In this document: in pieces, positions 1 to 12,921 of the stretch
Layout of the letters: every line of letters begins with the position of its first letter
Position numbering within the stretch: the first letter of the stretch is position 1
Assembly (NCBI RefSeq): GCF_950023065.1
Contig: NC_088679.1
Location: forward strand, 23,250,001 to 23,314,000
Direction of reading: 5' to 3'
Length of the DNA: 64,000 nucleotides
Source: Planococcus citri
Lineage: Eukaryota > Arthropoda > Insecta > Hemiptera > Pseudococcidae
Notes under the pieces: model-generated
Database searches by the model: none
The model's input: the letters and a program-made list of their open reading frames with translations, nothing else
Told to the model about the DNA's origin: nothing
Made by a program: the position numbers and the translations under genes

Positions 1-418
1 ACAAGAGACCAAAATGACATTTGTTCAGGGACCATTTTTGCTTTCGATGATTTCGAACCACAAAGAAGAGATTAAATAGGTATATATTCCCAAAAAATTA
101 ATAAAATCATTGACACGTAATTATCCAATTTCATAAAAATTTTATTGAATGAATTGTTTTTGTTTTTTTGTTTTTTTAAATTTAAAGCACATCTCTCCTA
201 AATGAGCCCCTATGAAATAGAAATCATTCTCCAAGAATGAATTTTCGTGTATTTTCTGGTTTGTAAGGATTAATGAAATCAATGTGGAGACAAAATCTGC
301 AAAAATGACCAGAGAATTAAATTACAATTGATGTATAGGCTTACTAACGCGTACATTTACTCGTATTTCAATTTAAAAATCAAAAACGGCTAGTTTCTAA
401 AATTAAACAACTATCTAC
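1..418. other. intergenic, nothing recognised
   Basis: AT-rich sequence up to the first foldback element. I see no credible coding frame, RNA gene or repeat. Confidence 0.5.
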
Positions 419-1237
419 AGTATGATACAAAAGTAGTGCTCGGTGGCTTTTATTTCTAAGTGGAAAGAGCTAGCGAGATGAATGAAGCGGCATTAAGTAT
501 GGAAAAATAAGGGCTTTCAAAGCGACCTTGAAAATTTCAGGCCCATGCACAGGGTGTCCACATGATCAAAAAATTCAAACCGGTTTTTATTGACGCAATG
601 TATTCCACAAACTGAGACGACAAAAACGTAATATGAATTTTTGAAACCGGTTCATTAATTTGCAACCACTTAACAAAAAATACCCAAAAATATTGTAGAT
701 AGAGAGAAAAGTATGAAACAAAAGATGTAGAGCGTGAAAAATTACACAACTCTGTCAAATCACATTTTGAAACCGGTTCATTGGTCCACATTTAGCAACC
801 CGTTTTTGACAATCACCGAAAAAATTGGAGATAGAGAAAAAAACTTGTAACAAAAGTTGTCCAGCGTGAAAAATGTTTGAAACTGACTAATTAATTTGCA
901 ACCCGGTAAATTTCAATGACATGCTGTGAAATAATGAACCGGTTTCAAAATCTGATAAGCGAAAACAGTACAATTTTTCACGCTTTACAACTTTTGTTTC
1001 AAGCTTTTTTCTCTACCTACAATTTGTGGGTATTTTTTGTCAACTGGTAGCAAATTAATGAACCGGTTTTAAAAATTCATATCACGTTTTTATAACCTTA
1101 GTGTGTAGTGTAGAATACATTGCGCCAATAAAAACAGGTTTGAATTTTTTTTATCAAACTGGGTTTTCAATTTGTGGACACCCTGTGCATGGGCCTGAAA
1201 TTTTCAAGGTCGCTTTTGAAAGTCCTTATTTTTCCCT
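419..1237. mobile_element. foldback element, copy A (right end truncated)
   Basis: It starts AGTATGATACAAAAGTAGTG and folds on itself. The left arm (about 419-760) recurs inverted at about 965-1237, including GCCCATGCACAGGGTGTCCAC against its reverse complement near 1178-1198. Internally it repeats a block around ACCGGTTCATTAATTTGCAAC in both orientations. A fuller copy lies at 61227-62561. Compared with that copy, this one lacks about 65 bp of the outer right arm, which stops matching after the TTATTTTTCCC near 1237. No coding capacity was seen, so it is a non-autonomous element; its superfamily is unknown. Confidence 0.8.
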
Positions 1238-1418
1238 TCAAAAAATTTTGGAACATATGAGTATAAGTTCTTTATTAATAAACGATTTTTTTTAAAATTT
1301 TGGCCCTGAAATACATACCTAGGTGTCTAAAAGACTGGGGAAAAATTAATATCCAAGAATTTGCACTTTGATTGCCTAATAATAACTTGTCGCTGGACGT
1401 GGTTGAAACGTAGTCATT

Positions 1419-1444
1419 AGAGTTCCCCCACCAAGGGGAACTCT
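1419..1444. repeat. perfect 10-bp hairpin
   Basis: AGAGTTCCCC is followed by a 6-nt loop and then GGGGAACTCT. The function is unknown. Confidence 0.7.
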
Positions 1445-1488
1445 ATTAAAATCGCTTTCAAGAATTCTTCAGTGCGCCACGTTATTTA

Positions 1489-1537
1489 GAAAGGTGTCTT
1501 ATGTGTAGCGTATTACGTTACACATAAGAGACCTTTC
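1489..1537. repeat. 19-bp-arm hairpin
   Basis: GAAAGGTGTCTTATGTGTA (1489-1507) pairs with TACACATAAGAGACCTTTC (1519-1537) with one mismatch across an 11-nt loop. It is probably a remnant of a small foldback element. Confidence 0.75.
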
Positions 1538-3063
1538 CACTTGCCAAGTCACTTTCAGTTTCTTCAACAAAGCGAGCATTTCAACTTCGGTTTTATCAGC
1601 CAACAATTTTTACTGTTTATGCAATAAATTTTTCTATTAGCAGCACATTCCAATTCTACTTTTTAAAATTTTTTTATTTTAAATTAAATTGAATGATAAA
1701 AGTGTTTAAAATGAAAGAAAATTTCCTCGTTATTTTTTATTATCAGTAGGTACTTATAATTTATTATCAATGCTTTGTGTATGTCAAATGCTCAAATTTA
1801 TTTGATCCGATATTTTAATAAAACTATTGTACCCAAAAAACAAACTCGATGTCATTGTCCGAATTGAATATTAATTTTGGGATTTATTTTATTTCAGTGT
1901 TATGTAAAACAGAACAGAGAAGTACATAGCAAAAATCAATCACTTTGGTTACCTAGATAGAAAATTCTTGAAGAAGAGGATATTTTTATCAAATCTGGGG
2001 AACCCTCTTGCCAGGTCCCTTGGACCTCGCTTGTTTTTTCATTCTTTTTAATTGATGATCCTCATACCTTTGACTGATGAATCCTGCTTGTGCTGTCAAA
2101 TTGTCACCTTGTCAATCTGGTAGAAAACTTGAATCCTGAAATACATAAAAACAAAAAACATAGTTAAGCATAATTAGGTATAGGTACAAAGATAAAATCA
2201 GCATTTTTATAGGTGGGGCAAGGGCTGCTTGCTAACTTTTTTTCTCTTTCTTTTGAAAATAATAGTTCCTGAGTACAATTATCATTGCAGTTTTTTTTTA
2301 ATTCTCAATTTAAATTGATTAAGCCTCAGGATTTTGAGTGCTCGCCAGTATGAACAAATTTTCATTTCGCATGCTGTGATTCTAGAGTTGATACGAGAAC
2401 CCCAATTTCAAATTCATCTATTCATTGTATTTTACCTCCTATAGATAAACACATCACGCGTTTCGAAATGTAGGTAAGTATCTAACAAGAGACATTTTCA
2501 TAACGAAATTTTCCAACTCGCCATAACAAAAACCAAGTTGAACGAACAATAACGAGTAAATTAGTCGGGTATCGATTAAACTTCAAACTTGTAAAATTTC
2601 ACTGCTTTATAGTACTTAGATGAGTAAGTAGTGGGTTCCACATCCACTGTTTAGCAACTTTATTTCTTGTGTATTCGATCAATTTTCTGATAAATTATAT
2701 CACTCCCTGGTGTCCTTCAAGTTATCCGCAGAATCACGTCAACTTTCACCTTATCAAATCTCCGCAACAATTTAAACTATGTTAGTGTTAGCGTTGCTTA
2801 TCGAGAAATTAGCTATTAAATGGATGTTTCGGGGTTAAAACTTTGACAGCTTGGTAATTTTAAATAATACTAAACTTGTCAGGTCACAAGATACTCATTA
2901 CATGACAATTGAGGAGCTTGGAATCAAAACTCACTTTTGACACCAAAAATCGATATGCGTTTTTTTGCAGATTCGGATACTTCTTCAATGTCTCTATCCC
3001 CCTACAGAATCCGTTTTTCCGAATTCGGCCCTAGTTCTTCACAATTTCGTGTTAAAAAGTGCC

Positions 3064-3116
3064 CTTGGAGTCAAAACTCACTTTTGCCACTGGCAAAAGT
3101 GAGTTTTGACTCCAAG
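3064..3116. repeat. perfect 26-bp-arm palindrome
   Basis: CTTGGAGTCAAAACTCACTT begins a 26-bp arm that is repeated perfectly in reverse complement after a single C. It is an internal head-to-head copy of the host element's terminal repeat, with GGAGTC in place of GGAATC. Confidence 0.9.
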
Positions 3117-3275
3117 CTATAAAAAAAACTGTATTTTCAAGGTCGCATGGCAGTCTACAAAGCCAAAATGATTCAATTGCAACTTCGGATGCATTTTCTG
3201 ATAGTGAAAATAGCGAAAATGGTAGTTTTGAATTTGGAAGTTATGCAACTGAGGAGGTAAAAAATTGGATGTATT

Positions 3276-3615
3276 GAGCGCTCAAAACTTTTAAAGCTCT
3301 CTGGAGGCGGAACAAAATACTCTACAGAAAAATGAAGTCGAAGAAAATTGTAGAGAATTAAATTTCCAATCGACATAATGTCGTTAGTTTTTTTCTAGGG
3401 TGCTTAGTTTCCTATATATTTGCAAAAGAAAGTATAATCATTGGAAAAATTCAGCGCTCAAAACTTTTAAAGCTGTCTGGAGACGGAACGAAGCATTCTA
3501 CAGAAAAATTAAATCGAGGAAAATTGTAGAGAATTAAATTTCCAATCGACACAATGTCGTTAGTTTTCTTCTAGGAGGCTTATTTTTCGATATATTTGCA
3601 AAAGAAAGTAAAATT
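3276..3615 (+). repeat. two-unit direct repeat, period about 176 bp
   Basis: Units begin GAGCGCTCAAAACTTTTAAA (3276) and CAGCGCTCAAAACTTTTAAA (3452). Both contain the core CTACAGAAAAAT...GAGAATTAAATTTCCAATCG...GTCGTTAGTTTT that also appears in the MITEs at 50.6-52.9 kb. Confidence 0.8.
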
Positions 3616-3850
3616 ACCCCACCTTGGAATCAAAACTCACTTTTGCCAAACTTGAAAGCCATACTGCAATGATATGGCAACTTGAAAAAAAAATGTTTCT
3701 CATGGAATCCTATTTAGTAGTCTTACTCAAGAGCTCGACACACTTTGCGACGTTTTTTTCATTAACGCACTAGGCGAAATCAGTTATTGTCGATTTTCTC
3801 GAAACTTTGTCCGATGGCAAAAGTGAGTTTTGATTCCAAGCTCCTCAATT

Positions 3851-6062
3851 ACTTATACTCGTTTATGGAGAATACAATTTCTTGTCTGGGTAACTGCAAC
3901 CTGACGTGTTATTCGTCTGGCACTATCTGCCAATAGATAATAATGATAATTGTTGAAAAATCGAAAAGGAATAGTACTCTTGGAATTATTAAAATACATA
4001 TGTACATACAATAAATAAACTAAAAAATAATAATGATGGTAATAATTAAAGCTGAAAATAATTCCAATCGAATGTTCATTCAGCGAGATAGTGTACTTGA
4101 TGTGCGTAAAAGAACGAGTTATACAACGTCTCAGTCAGCTTCATTTTTATGTTACCCTACCTTTCCAGCACATACTTTTCAATCTGTCGATAGAGGTTTA
4201 ATTTCTGTCGACAGCGTGCAAGGGCGCAACGAAAGTACCTGTCTGAAATGAATTTAATGTACACGCAAGACGCGAAAGTTTACAACACACCGTTGTTCTA
4301 TCTTTAATTAAATCTATCGTATTAAAAACTTCTCACCTTTTGTTTCATGTTTGTGCGTGCGTTTTTTTTTTCAATATCACAAATCCATCTACGATTTCAT
4401 TAAATGTTCACTTTTTGATGGATGATCGGTGGTGTTACGTTGTTTTCATTCGTACATGTCAAACTGATGGTGAACATTGTACGTCGATGATCATATAAAC
4501 TAATAACTTTCAAAGGCCAATTTTCGCACATTTTCAAACGTAAAACTTTATAATCGCATGATACACGTACAATGTACACATTGATGCTTATTGTTCGTAC
4601 AAATAACATCGAAACAAACCGCCAAGTACAAAAGTTGTCAGTCTAAATCTGTATTGGCATTTTTGATATGTCTGTGGTGGTGTTTTATTTCCGCATCGAT
4701 GGGATCGGAATTCGATTAATTCAACTGATAATTAAATTCAAATTTCTCTCTAATCAATGATCAGCCACATAATACGTGTATTTGCAGGCGAATAAATAAA
4801 TAAAATGAGAAAAAAATTTAAAAATTATTCGCAATAAGATTGAAAGATGAAGCAAGATTCGTAACCATGTTGCCAAGCATCTTTTTTCCTACTTACCTAC
4901 CTACAGCCAAACTCGAGTATAATTATTTCAGCATTTTTCGCTTCAATTTCTCATATCCCACTGCCATTTCAAAACATTACTGTCGTATCTTCAACACAGC
5001 AATTAAAAATTTATATTCAATGTGAATCAACCCTTATACACATGCCTAGTTTTTTTCCTACATCATGAGCTGCACCAAAGCGAAGCAAATAAATGAAGTG
5101 AAAAAAACTCACTCTGCGAAAGCATCGGTGTATATTTACTGTAGGCCTATAGTCCCTATTATATTTTTCATTTTTTTTTTTCAAAAACACTCCGAATGTA
5201 GAAACGTCGAGAGAGAAAAAAAAACAAGAAATAATTTTATAAACAATTAACCCCATTAATTTAGTAACAAAAAAATGGAGAGAAATTTCAATTTGACGAT
5301 TGCTTAAAATAACGCGAACGCCGTCAAAAATGATGAAACAACAAACGAGGAAAACACATACATGAGTCGTTTGGATAACGTATCTACCAAGTGACACATT
5401 TAATTAAAAATAATACCGGTTAATTTTTCAAAGACTTTTACACCCGCTAACATCCAAAGTTACTCAGTTACCTACCCTGTACCCTATACAAGACACGAGG
5501 GAGAAAAAATTACACAAAATTTTTATCATGTAGATTTTCGGATTATGGTATTACTCGTATAACAAAAAAATTCTTTTTTCGTGACTTTCAAACAAAATCG
5601 CAGGATTTGAATTCATTTTTTCCCTACAGATTTAAACTGGATTTAGAGAGAGGAAAATGGAATTTTTCACGAAAAAAAAAAGAAAGAAAATTAAATTCGA
5701 GCTCGGTGTTCTACGTGAGGTGTCGCGTATATTGTGTAATCGTGTAGGAAAATTTTTTAATTTGAAAACAATTCCGAAAACCCTTCGACAGGAAAATATA
5801 ATTTTTGAGCTGGAATACAGATTAGGTGATGTGAGCGTTTTGTTTTCGTGCTAGATACAAACACAATGTGTTTTATTTTGTCTAAATTATTGGAGCCCTA
5901 TGAAGCGTGGGTTTTTCAATTATTAATGTTTTGTATTGTTTTGTTTGTTGTTTTTTTAAAAATTTTCATGGATCGTGATTTGATGTAAAATATTTTTTAT
6001 GTTCGTGTGATCATATGAAATTAGAAAGGAACAGTCAATACATGTCCGCCTACTTAAATCGC
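3851..6062. other. intergenic, nothing recognised
   Basis: Short open frames on both strands (for example 4033-4251 and 5017-5397 minus) have no recognisable motifs and low-complexity translations. No RNA gene or repeat structure was found. Confidence 0.45.
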
Positions 6063-6750
6063 TTGGGGAGTGGTAGTACAAACTTCAGATTTGGATACAA
6101 CCTGGTATGACTAAGAAAAATCAAAATTGAAGGGGCAAAATACCTTTTCAAAATCTAAAAGCCAAAATTCAAATTTGACCATGAGGTCGGTAATTCGGTA
6201 TAGTAACTTGCAAATTGAAGGGGCTGTAAATCGCGATGAAAAAAAGTACTTGAATGTGGATATGAAGACTACGTCAAAAAATCAAAAAATTTTGTTATGA
6301 TCGTTTTTTTCTTATATTCTAAAATTTAAAAAGTTTTTCAAGCTCAACAATTTTCGATTTGCTAATTTTTGAGCTTCAAAAACTTCTCAAATTTCCGAGT
6401 AAGAAAAAAAATGATCATAACAAAAGTTATTTATTTTTCGACGTACCTACCTAGTATTCATTTCCACGTTTATTTTTTTCATCGCAATTTTTTGAAATTA
6501 AAAATCATTTGTAGCCCCTTCAATTTGAAAGTTATGCAGAAAGTCATAGACAGTAGGTAATTTTGTTCATTTTTCAAAGTACTACCGACCCCCAAACCCC
6601 CATGTTCAAAATTGGATTTTGGAAATGTATTTTTTCCTTTCAATTTTCAAGATAGGCAACTCGTTCATTTTATGTTTTTTTTACTCATACCCATTACCCA
6701 TTTACATATATCCAAATCTGAAATTTGTAATACCATTCTCCGGACCCCTG
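6063..6750. mobile_element. foldback element, degenerate long arms
   Basis: The left arm (about 6063-6375) and right arm (about 6385-6750) are imperfect inverse copies. Examples are AAATTGAAGGGGCT at 6211 against AGCCCCTTCAATTT at 6513, TGTTATGATCG at 6293 against ATGATCATAACA near 6411, and CAGATTTGGATA at 6084 against TATCCAAATCTG at 6710. Nothing is encoded. The low arm identity suggests an old insertion. Confidence 0.65.
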
Positions 6751-7028
6751 AATAAACTTTTTGTTAAATGTCTTGTAAAACAAGCTGGTGTTCCTTTCTC
6801 TGAATATTTTCCCAATAATATGTGAAAAAAAAATCATCTGAGGTCTACTTCTGGCACTTTTAGCCAGTTACATCAGATTGATGATAGATAGTGTTCAGAA
6901 ACTAAAAGGGTTGGATAGAAATATTTCTGTTGTTAATATAGTAAAAGCCGCTTATTATTATAATGGTTAATGTTAAAAATCCCTGTATGTCATTAAAATC
7001 ATTTGGTCCAGATCTTTTATATCTCATT

Positions 7029-7461
7029 CAGGCCTGAAAGGTAATTTATGTTGGCAAATTATGGCGGTATTTTACCGTATTTTACGGTATTTTACCAAAA
7101 GTTTATTACCGTATTTTACCATAATTTACCAAAAAGCCAAATTAACACCTTTTTTTCATCTTATCTTCATAAATTTCCAAATTTCCATGGAAATTTATGA
7201 TTTGAAAGTCAAGTACCAACAATTTTCCCCATAAATTTCCAAAAAATGTCCATGGAAAATATTCTAAGTATAATCTTTAATAACGCCTAAAACAGATGGA
7301 AATTTACTTTAAAGGCAGGTCTGAAGTTCAGAACTTCAAAGTCATACTACAAAAAATAACTCTTCATATCCAAATTAGTGAAATACCACAAATACCGTAA
7401 AATACCGTATTTTACCACCATATTTTACCAGCAAATAAATTACGGTAATTTAACAGCCCTG
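7029..7461. mobile_element. hAT-type MITE with 8-bp target duplication
   Basis: The ends CAGGCCTGAAAGGTAATTTA and (inverse) CAGGGCTGTTAAATTACCGT form TIRs that continue into inverted TATTTTACCGTATTTTAC blocks. The element is flanked by ATCTCATT at 7021-7028 and 7462-7469, an exact 8-bp target-site duplication. A CAGGG-like terminus with an 8-bp duplication is diagnostic of the hAT superfamily. It is 433 bp long and has no coding capacity. Confidence 0.88.
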
Positions 7462-7592
7462 ATCTCATTACATTGAAATTCCATCAGTTATTGTAATTTG
7501 AGCATCGGATAATGTTATAATTTTTAACTGATTTTAATGTGTTTTTTCGCATTTTCGTATACAGTAAAAGTCGCTTAATGTTATGACATTTT

Positions 7593-7831
7593 AAAGCTCT
7601 TTAATACAAGTATGGAAATAGATTATGCTCTTAAGAAAGTCATAGCATTTTACGTATGTGTTACGTACTGCGCATGGCAGGTTGGTGTCGTCACATGGTG
7701 TAGCAACCAATGGGGTGCAACCTTGTACGTGAACAGCTGATTTGATGCGTGCGCAGTACGTAAAACTTATGTAAAATGCTACGACTTTCTTAAGAGCATA
7801 ATCTATTTCCATACTTGTATTAAAGAGCTTT
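7593..7831. mobile_element. foldback MITE, nearly perfect arms
   Basis: Arms of about 88 bp (AAAGCTCTTTAATACAAGTA... and its inverse ending 7831) differ at only a few positions and enclose a 65-nt spacer. An imperfect TTATGACATTT motif lies on both sides (7580 and 7837), suggesting a target duplication. High arm identity implies a young copy. Confidence 0.85.
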
Positions 7832-7880
7832 ATGACTTATGACATTTGTCCCGGCCCAATTTAATAACATTAAGAAAAAC

Positions 7881-10800
7881 ACAAACCAATTGAAAAAAAG
7901 TAAAATTTTTTGTCAGAAATTTTTACATGATGAATTTTATACTAAATATGTAGTCACTGAACTAAAATTTCACTCAAATTGTGAGAAAATGGTTTCGGTT
8001 TTGAGCAATTTTAATCGGTTTTTGGGGGTTTCGGATTTGGTTTCAGTTTTAGTTTCAGTTTTGGTTTGCAAGCCCTGTAGACAACTTCTAATGTCTTCTA
8101 ATTCACTTAAAAACTATATCAATCGATTTTGGGCATCAACTTCAGGAAACAGGGAATGTTTCAGGTGATCTGTCTCAGAAAAAATAAGGAGAGTCACAAC
8201 ATTGAATTTTTACATGACAGCTGATTGAATTTTCAGCTGCCAAAGTTCATTATGATGTGAAGAAAGGTCATCCGTTGCTGCATGTTTCAGATGGGTTCAA
8301 AAAAAGTTATCAATAATATTCAAGGAAGGGAGGGGGAAATTTCAGAATTCAATCCATTTTTCATATTTTCATCTTCAGATTTACTTACTTACTCGTTTAG
8401 CAAAAAATGCAGTGGGCTATTTCTACAATTTTCAAAAATTCGCCAAAGATCCAAAAATTAGCCTCAGACACTTGAATTTTAAAATAATTTCTTCATTTTT
8501 TGCAATTTTGCATTCAAAAGATTTTGTTTCATCTGGGAGTTCTGGTATTCACTAGCAAAGTGATTAAGACGAGTGACTTTATTTCAAAATGTTAGATACC
8601 TACCATGACCGCTGAAATTCAGGAGCGATTTTTTAATAATTCAACGTTGTTCAATTTGATTGAAAACGTATACAAGTGAAAAATTATTTTAAAGAAAATA
8701 ATATTCCGAAGACAAATTATTTTAAAGAACTGTACTAGGTAAAAAAAAAAGGCTTTTAAAACAACGTATGAAGTTTTTGCAGCTGCTGCAACATTTGCTT
8801 GCAGTTCTGCAACATGTGAGGAGACATTCGGTTGCTTTAATAGAATTGATTGCCCATTTAGGCAGAGTATGATATTCAGTCAAGTAATTTAACACTCCTT
8901 CCATTCAAAAAAATTAATTTTAATTTTTTGGTAAATGTAATGTTTTGATGTATGTTTTTCAATAAATTTCTTTTAATTGGTACATAATTAAGTTTACAAT
9001 GACTGCTTGAATTATTGGGCAAATTTTCATACCCTGATTACAATTTCATCTGTCCTGACTAAAAAAATCCTGGCTACGGGCCTGACTCACAGGTACATAC
9101 AGGTAGACCTACAGAGAAGTATTTTATTCATCTCCTAAATAGGATGTGATGAAGTTGTGGATGATTATTTTTCCTCACCCAGCAGTTTCATAATCTTCAA
9201 TTAGGTAGATTTTCCCCCCTTCACCGATATATTGCTCCCTGTAGTTGTCATAATCCAAATAGAAAAAAAGTACAAATGAATATTCGAAAGTAAACATGAA
9301 TATAGGTATTTAAATAGTAAACTCACAGTATTTACGATATGCTTACGGTTGATGCATTACATTCGAATAAAAGTTGAAAGCGGAATGCTTTTCGATAGAT
9401 ATATTACAGCCTTAATGGCTTCATGCGTTAAACTGTATTTATGTACGATGGTACGACTTTCCTCGAAGCATTAACTTTGTTTACCCTCGGAAAATACTTT
9501 ACGTTTGTTCGACTGCGAAACTCAATAAAAAGTGGGCACTTTGGTAAATTATTATCAGAAAATGAAAACAATTTTCAGTGGCGCGGTGCGAAGTTTATAT
9601 AGTATTTATCGTAGGCGAGGCGAAGCGAAAGCAACTTTATACATAGAGCGTGGTATTAAAATCAATTTATTTATACGTTTGGTTGCTATAATTAAAGTTT
9701 ATAATTTAATATATTAAAAGATTCGATCCTTAGAAAGTGGTCGGCGAGAAAAAGAAATTCCTTTCGCTATTAATGAAACTTCAAAAGAAACAAAGTTTGG
9801 TACAGTGAAGCGTTCAGTCAATAAACTCTATTAACGTCATTTTTTTTTTTGACTCGGTGAGACGTAAGGATGGGTCGAGGAACAACGTGCACAGGAAGTA
9901 TAGCGAAGATAGAAACAATGAGAAAAAAACTTTCTATGATTCTTTCACTTTTGTATACGTACCTTATATTTTCAGAAGCAGGGCAGTAGCATAGCTGAAA
10001 AGCTTCGTCTAGAAAATGCAGAACGTTTACAAACGACGAGTAGAGTAGGAATCTGATTTATTCTTTCGACACCTCGATGAACTTTGCCTTGTCTTTTTTT
10101 TTTTTAGGCAACTACAGCACGTTACAGACGAACTTTTTAAAAAAGTAAAAATATTTGAAAGACTAAAGAGAAATGAAAACAGCGGAGGAAGGGATGAAAC
10201 AAATGGGTAAAAAAGTAGAAAAGTGAGAAAAAAATAGGCAGACTGCAGACGAAAAACCGATATAGAAACAACTTTTTAAAAAGAGACCTAATATACATTA
10301 AGTTCTAAAAGCTTTAAGGCAGCGAGTGTTGTTCTTCATGGTATCACTCAGTATAACGGAAATAATATCCAAACTTTCCTTTCAAAAACAAGACACAGTC
10401 GGGCTAATGTCGGTATATAAGTTCTGCTCGAGAATACAAAACATAAAAGGAAGGAGGCAAAAAGGGTTACCGGTATTAAGTAGATACTTGAGAATCCTTC
10501 TAAATTGAAGAGTCAACAACAAAGTAAACAATAGACGTTAGCGTCAACGTTTTACACCTTCTAATAAAAGAAGTTGCAAACTTTTTACCAGCGTCAAGGT
10601 GCGAACTTTACGCAAATATTATGTAAATAGTAATAAAGAATGGTGTTGACGTATTTACTTATATATACACTTCTTGTATCGCGTACATATGCACACAATA
10701 CACGCATACTTACCTATCGAGAGTGTACCATATTTAAACGGCGTACATCGTTCTGAATAGCTTCACAGTTCGATGTCAAAAAGTGGAAAAATATCCGTAA

Positions 10801-12692
10801 AGTTACACCTACCTATCTACCAATCCCCCTTACGAAAAGCATAGGTGTACCTTAAAAGTCAGCCATGTGTACGAGGCATCAGTGGTTTGGTTTTGTTTCG
10901 CGTATACAATTTCGTGTTTACCTTGTAAACTTACCTGCTTCGAAATATGTAATTGAAAGAAATTCAAAAGTTTCCTTTCAAGGTTTTATTCTCTTTTCCT
11001 CCCTTTCCCGCCTTTTTTTTACACCAACTCGCGATTATTAGGTACTGATTTTCAGTTGGTTTGTTTTCAAAGTTTACGTCAAAATATCAAATATGTAATT
11101 TTATTATCGAACTTGGCTACGATACGATTCACTCGGAGTTTCGAATTTACCCCCGAGATCGTGTTCGATTTCATAAAAATTTTTCTTTTCAAACTCGTGG
11201 AATTTGTACCCTTCGACGAAAGGAAAATTCCACGATGATTTTCTCGAAGAAAATTTCTCACTTCGTCTTATTCACGTGTCGCATTTATCAACCACGCGAT
11301 ACGATATACTCTAAACCTTAAATTACTAGGTCAATGTTACTCGTAGAAAAAGATTCCCAAAAACAAGGCAGAGAAGGGAAGCTGAACGATACACTTCGTT
11401 GAGAAAAGTCTACTTTAATAACATCAATTTTATATAAAATAACATCGCTCGAATTAAAACGAACGAAAATTCTCGGCACAAATTGTCAACGCGAAAAAAA
11501 AATCAAATCACCAAACTTTATACGTTACACCACATGAAAGCTTTCGTAGAACTAGGTATAGGTACGTTATTTTAACGAGGTGGTAATTTCATTGGTCGTG
11601 TATTCCACGTACCTACCCAGCGCATCTCGTGTGTAGCTATATGACTGGCAAATTAATGGTACGCTAATTAATTATACGAGCTAACATAACAACTCTTATT
11701 ATCTTACGCTCGTATGGAAAAAATGACGTATATCACGCAGACTCAGGTATATTGCTCCTATACACTCGACAATGAAACTGTTCATCTTAACACGACAAAA
11801 TATTAGTTTGACAAAGCAACATATGAAACGGGATCTAATTAAAATATGCAAATATTCGTACACGACCGCGTAGGTACATACCTATCCCAAGTAAATCGAC
11901 GAACACTATTGTGCAGGGGCGCGAAATAACAAGATGACGTAACGTGAGTTAGGTAACCAACCAGGTTCCTATAAATGCTGTTATACGAGCCTTTCGATGG
12001 ATCACCTAACCTTTGGGACAGCATAGGTATGAATAATAACGTGATAGCGAATTAATCGAGCTTTTTACAGGAATGAAACAATATTCCATTAATTGATTAG
12101 GTCGCTCACTACTTACCTATTCGATTATTCGAGATGCTTAAATCATTGTCATATTCCAAAAAACGAAGGAAAAGTGTAAGTATAAACAAACAAATAGTCC
12201 ACGCAGATTTTTTGTAAAAAAGTCTTAAAAATTAGCAAGTAGGTAATAATACCTACCTACTGTAAAAATCATCAAGGGCCGAATTCTTAGACGTTGTCAT
12301 TCAAGTGGTGTCACTTTTCCAAGTGTTGGTGGTAGAATTTTATCTTATTTCTTTTATTTCTTCAATTAATTTTTTTTTTTCATATATTGTGTACCTATGT
12401 ACTTATTTAATGCTTTAACTGTTGAAAAGAAAACATCTAAAGTATAGTGGGGCACTATAATGGATGGTAGGTATGCTGGTCCACCATTTTCTTGCAAAAC
12501 AAATTTTCTAAAGTCAAAAACTATGACATATTTGCAGAAATTTTACAAGAGTCCTTTTTTTGTAGAGAATGAAAAAAATATGACTAACCGTGCAAAAATC
12601 TTGAAATTTCATGCAGTAATAACTAGAATCTAACATTTTGAAAAAATAAAAAAAGTGAAATTTTTTTGTTTTTTCATACTTCTAGATTTTGT
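7881..12692. other. long unique-looking intergenic or intronic stretch
   Basis: No credible gene is seen. Candidate frames are short and lack motifs, and no tandem or inverted repeats of note were found. Base composition is less extreme from about 9.4 to 11.8 kb than in the repeat regions, with several GTAGGTAC/TACCTACC runs. It could be intron or regulatory DNA of a gene outside the window. Confidence 0.4.
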
Positions 12693-12921
12693 ACACTGAA
12701 AAAAAATGTTATTGGAATTTTTACTATAAATCATGAGATTTTGGATATAGTCTGAAAATATAACAATTTTTACTAGATATAAATCGAAGTCATTTCCAAT
12801 TTTTTCTATAGAATAATATAGTAATTTATCTCAAAATGTATAGTAAAAATTGTTAAATTTACAGGCTACATCCAAAATCTCATCACTTATAGAAAAAAGT
12901 GCGATACATTTTTCTCAGTGT
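12693..12921. mobile_element. foldback MITE, ACACTGA termini
   Basis: ACACTGAAAAAAAATG at the left and its inverse CATTTTTCTCAGTGT at the right bound inverse arms sharing CATGAGATTTTGGATATAG-like and ACAATTTTTACTA blocks. About 229 bp, non-coding. Confidence 0.75.

Larger units (their letters stand above)
1238..2906. other. intergenic, two hairpins only
   Basis: No gene is recognised. The stretch contains two short perfect or near-perfect hairpins, listed separately, and AT-rich unique-looking DNA. Confidence 0.45.
2911..3846. mobile_element. TIR element, GAGGAGCTTGG termini
   Basis: The ends GAGGAGCTTGGAATCAAAAC (2911) and its exact inverse (ending 3846) form TIRs of about 29 bp that run into CTCACTTTTG. 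Both ends are bordered by AATT (2907-2910, 3847-3850), which may be a 4-bp target duplication or part of the TIR. Further copies of the terminal motif occur inside, at 3064-3116 as a perfect palindrome and near 3624-3646. A 176-bp direct repeat fills the middle. No transposase is encoded. Confidence 0.8.
6938..7880. mobile_element. pogo/Tigger-like remnant, host of two nested MITEs
   Basis: AGTAAAAGCCGCTTATTATT (6940) and CAGTAAAAGTCGCTTAATGT (7562) resemble the CAGTA...CGCTTATT termini of pogo/Tigger-type elements and the better-preserved element at 25590. Both are in the same orientation and the right terminus appears lost after CATTAAG near 7875. A hAT MITE (7029-7461) and a foldback (7593-7831) are inserted in this stretch. 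The family call rests on termini only. Confidence 0.4.

Noticed and set aside
5017..5397. 126-codon minus-strand frame
   Set aside because: No domain, hydrophobic low-complexity content, and an overlapping open frame on the other strand.
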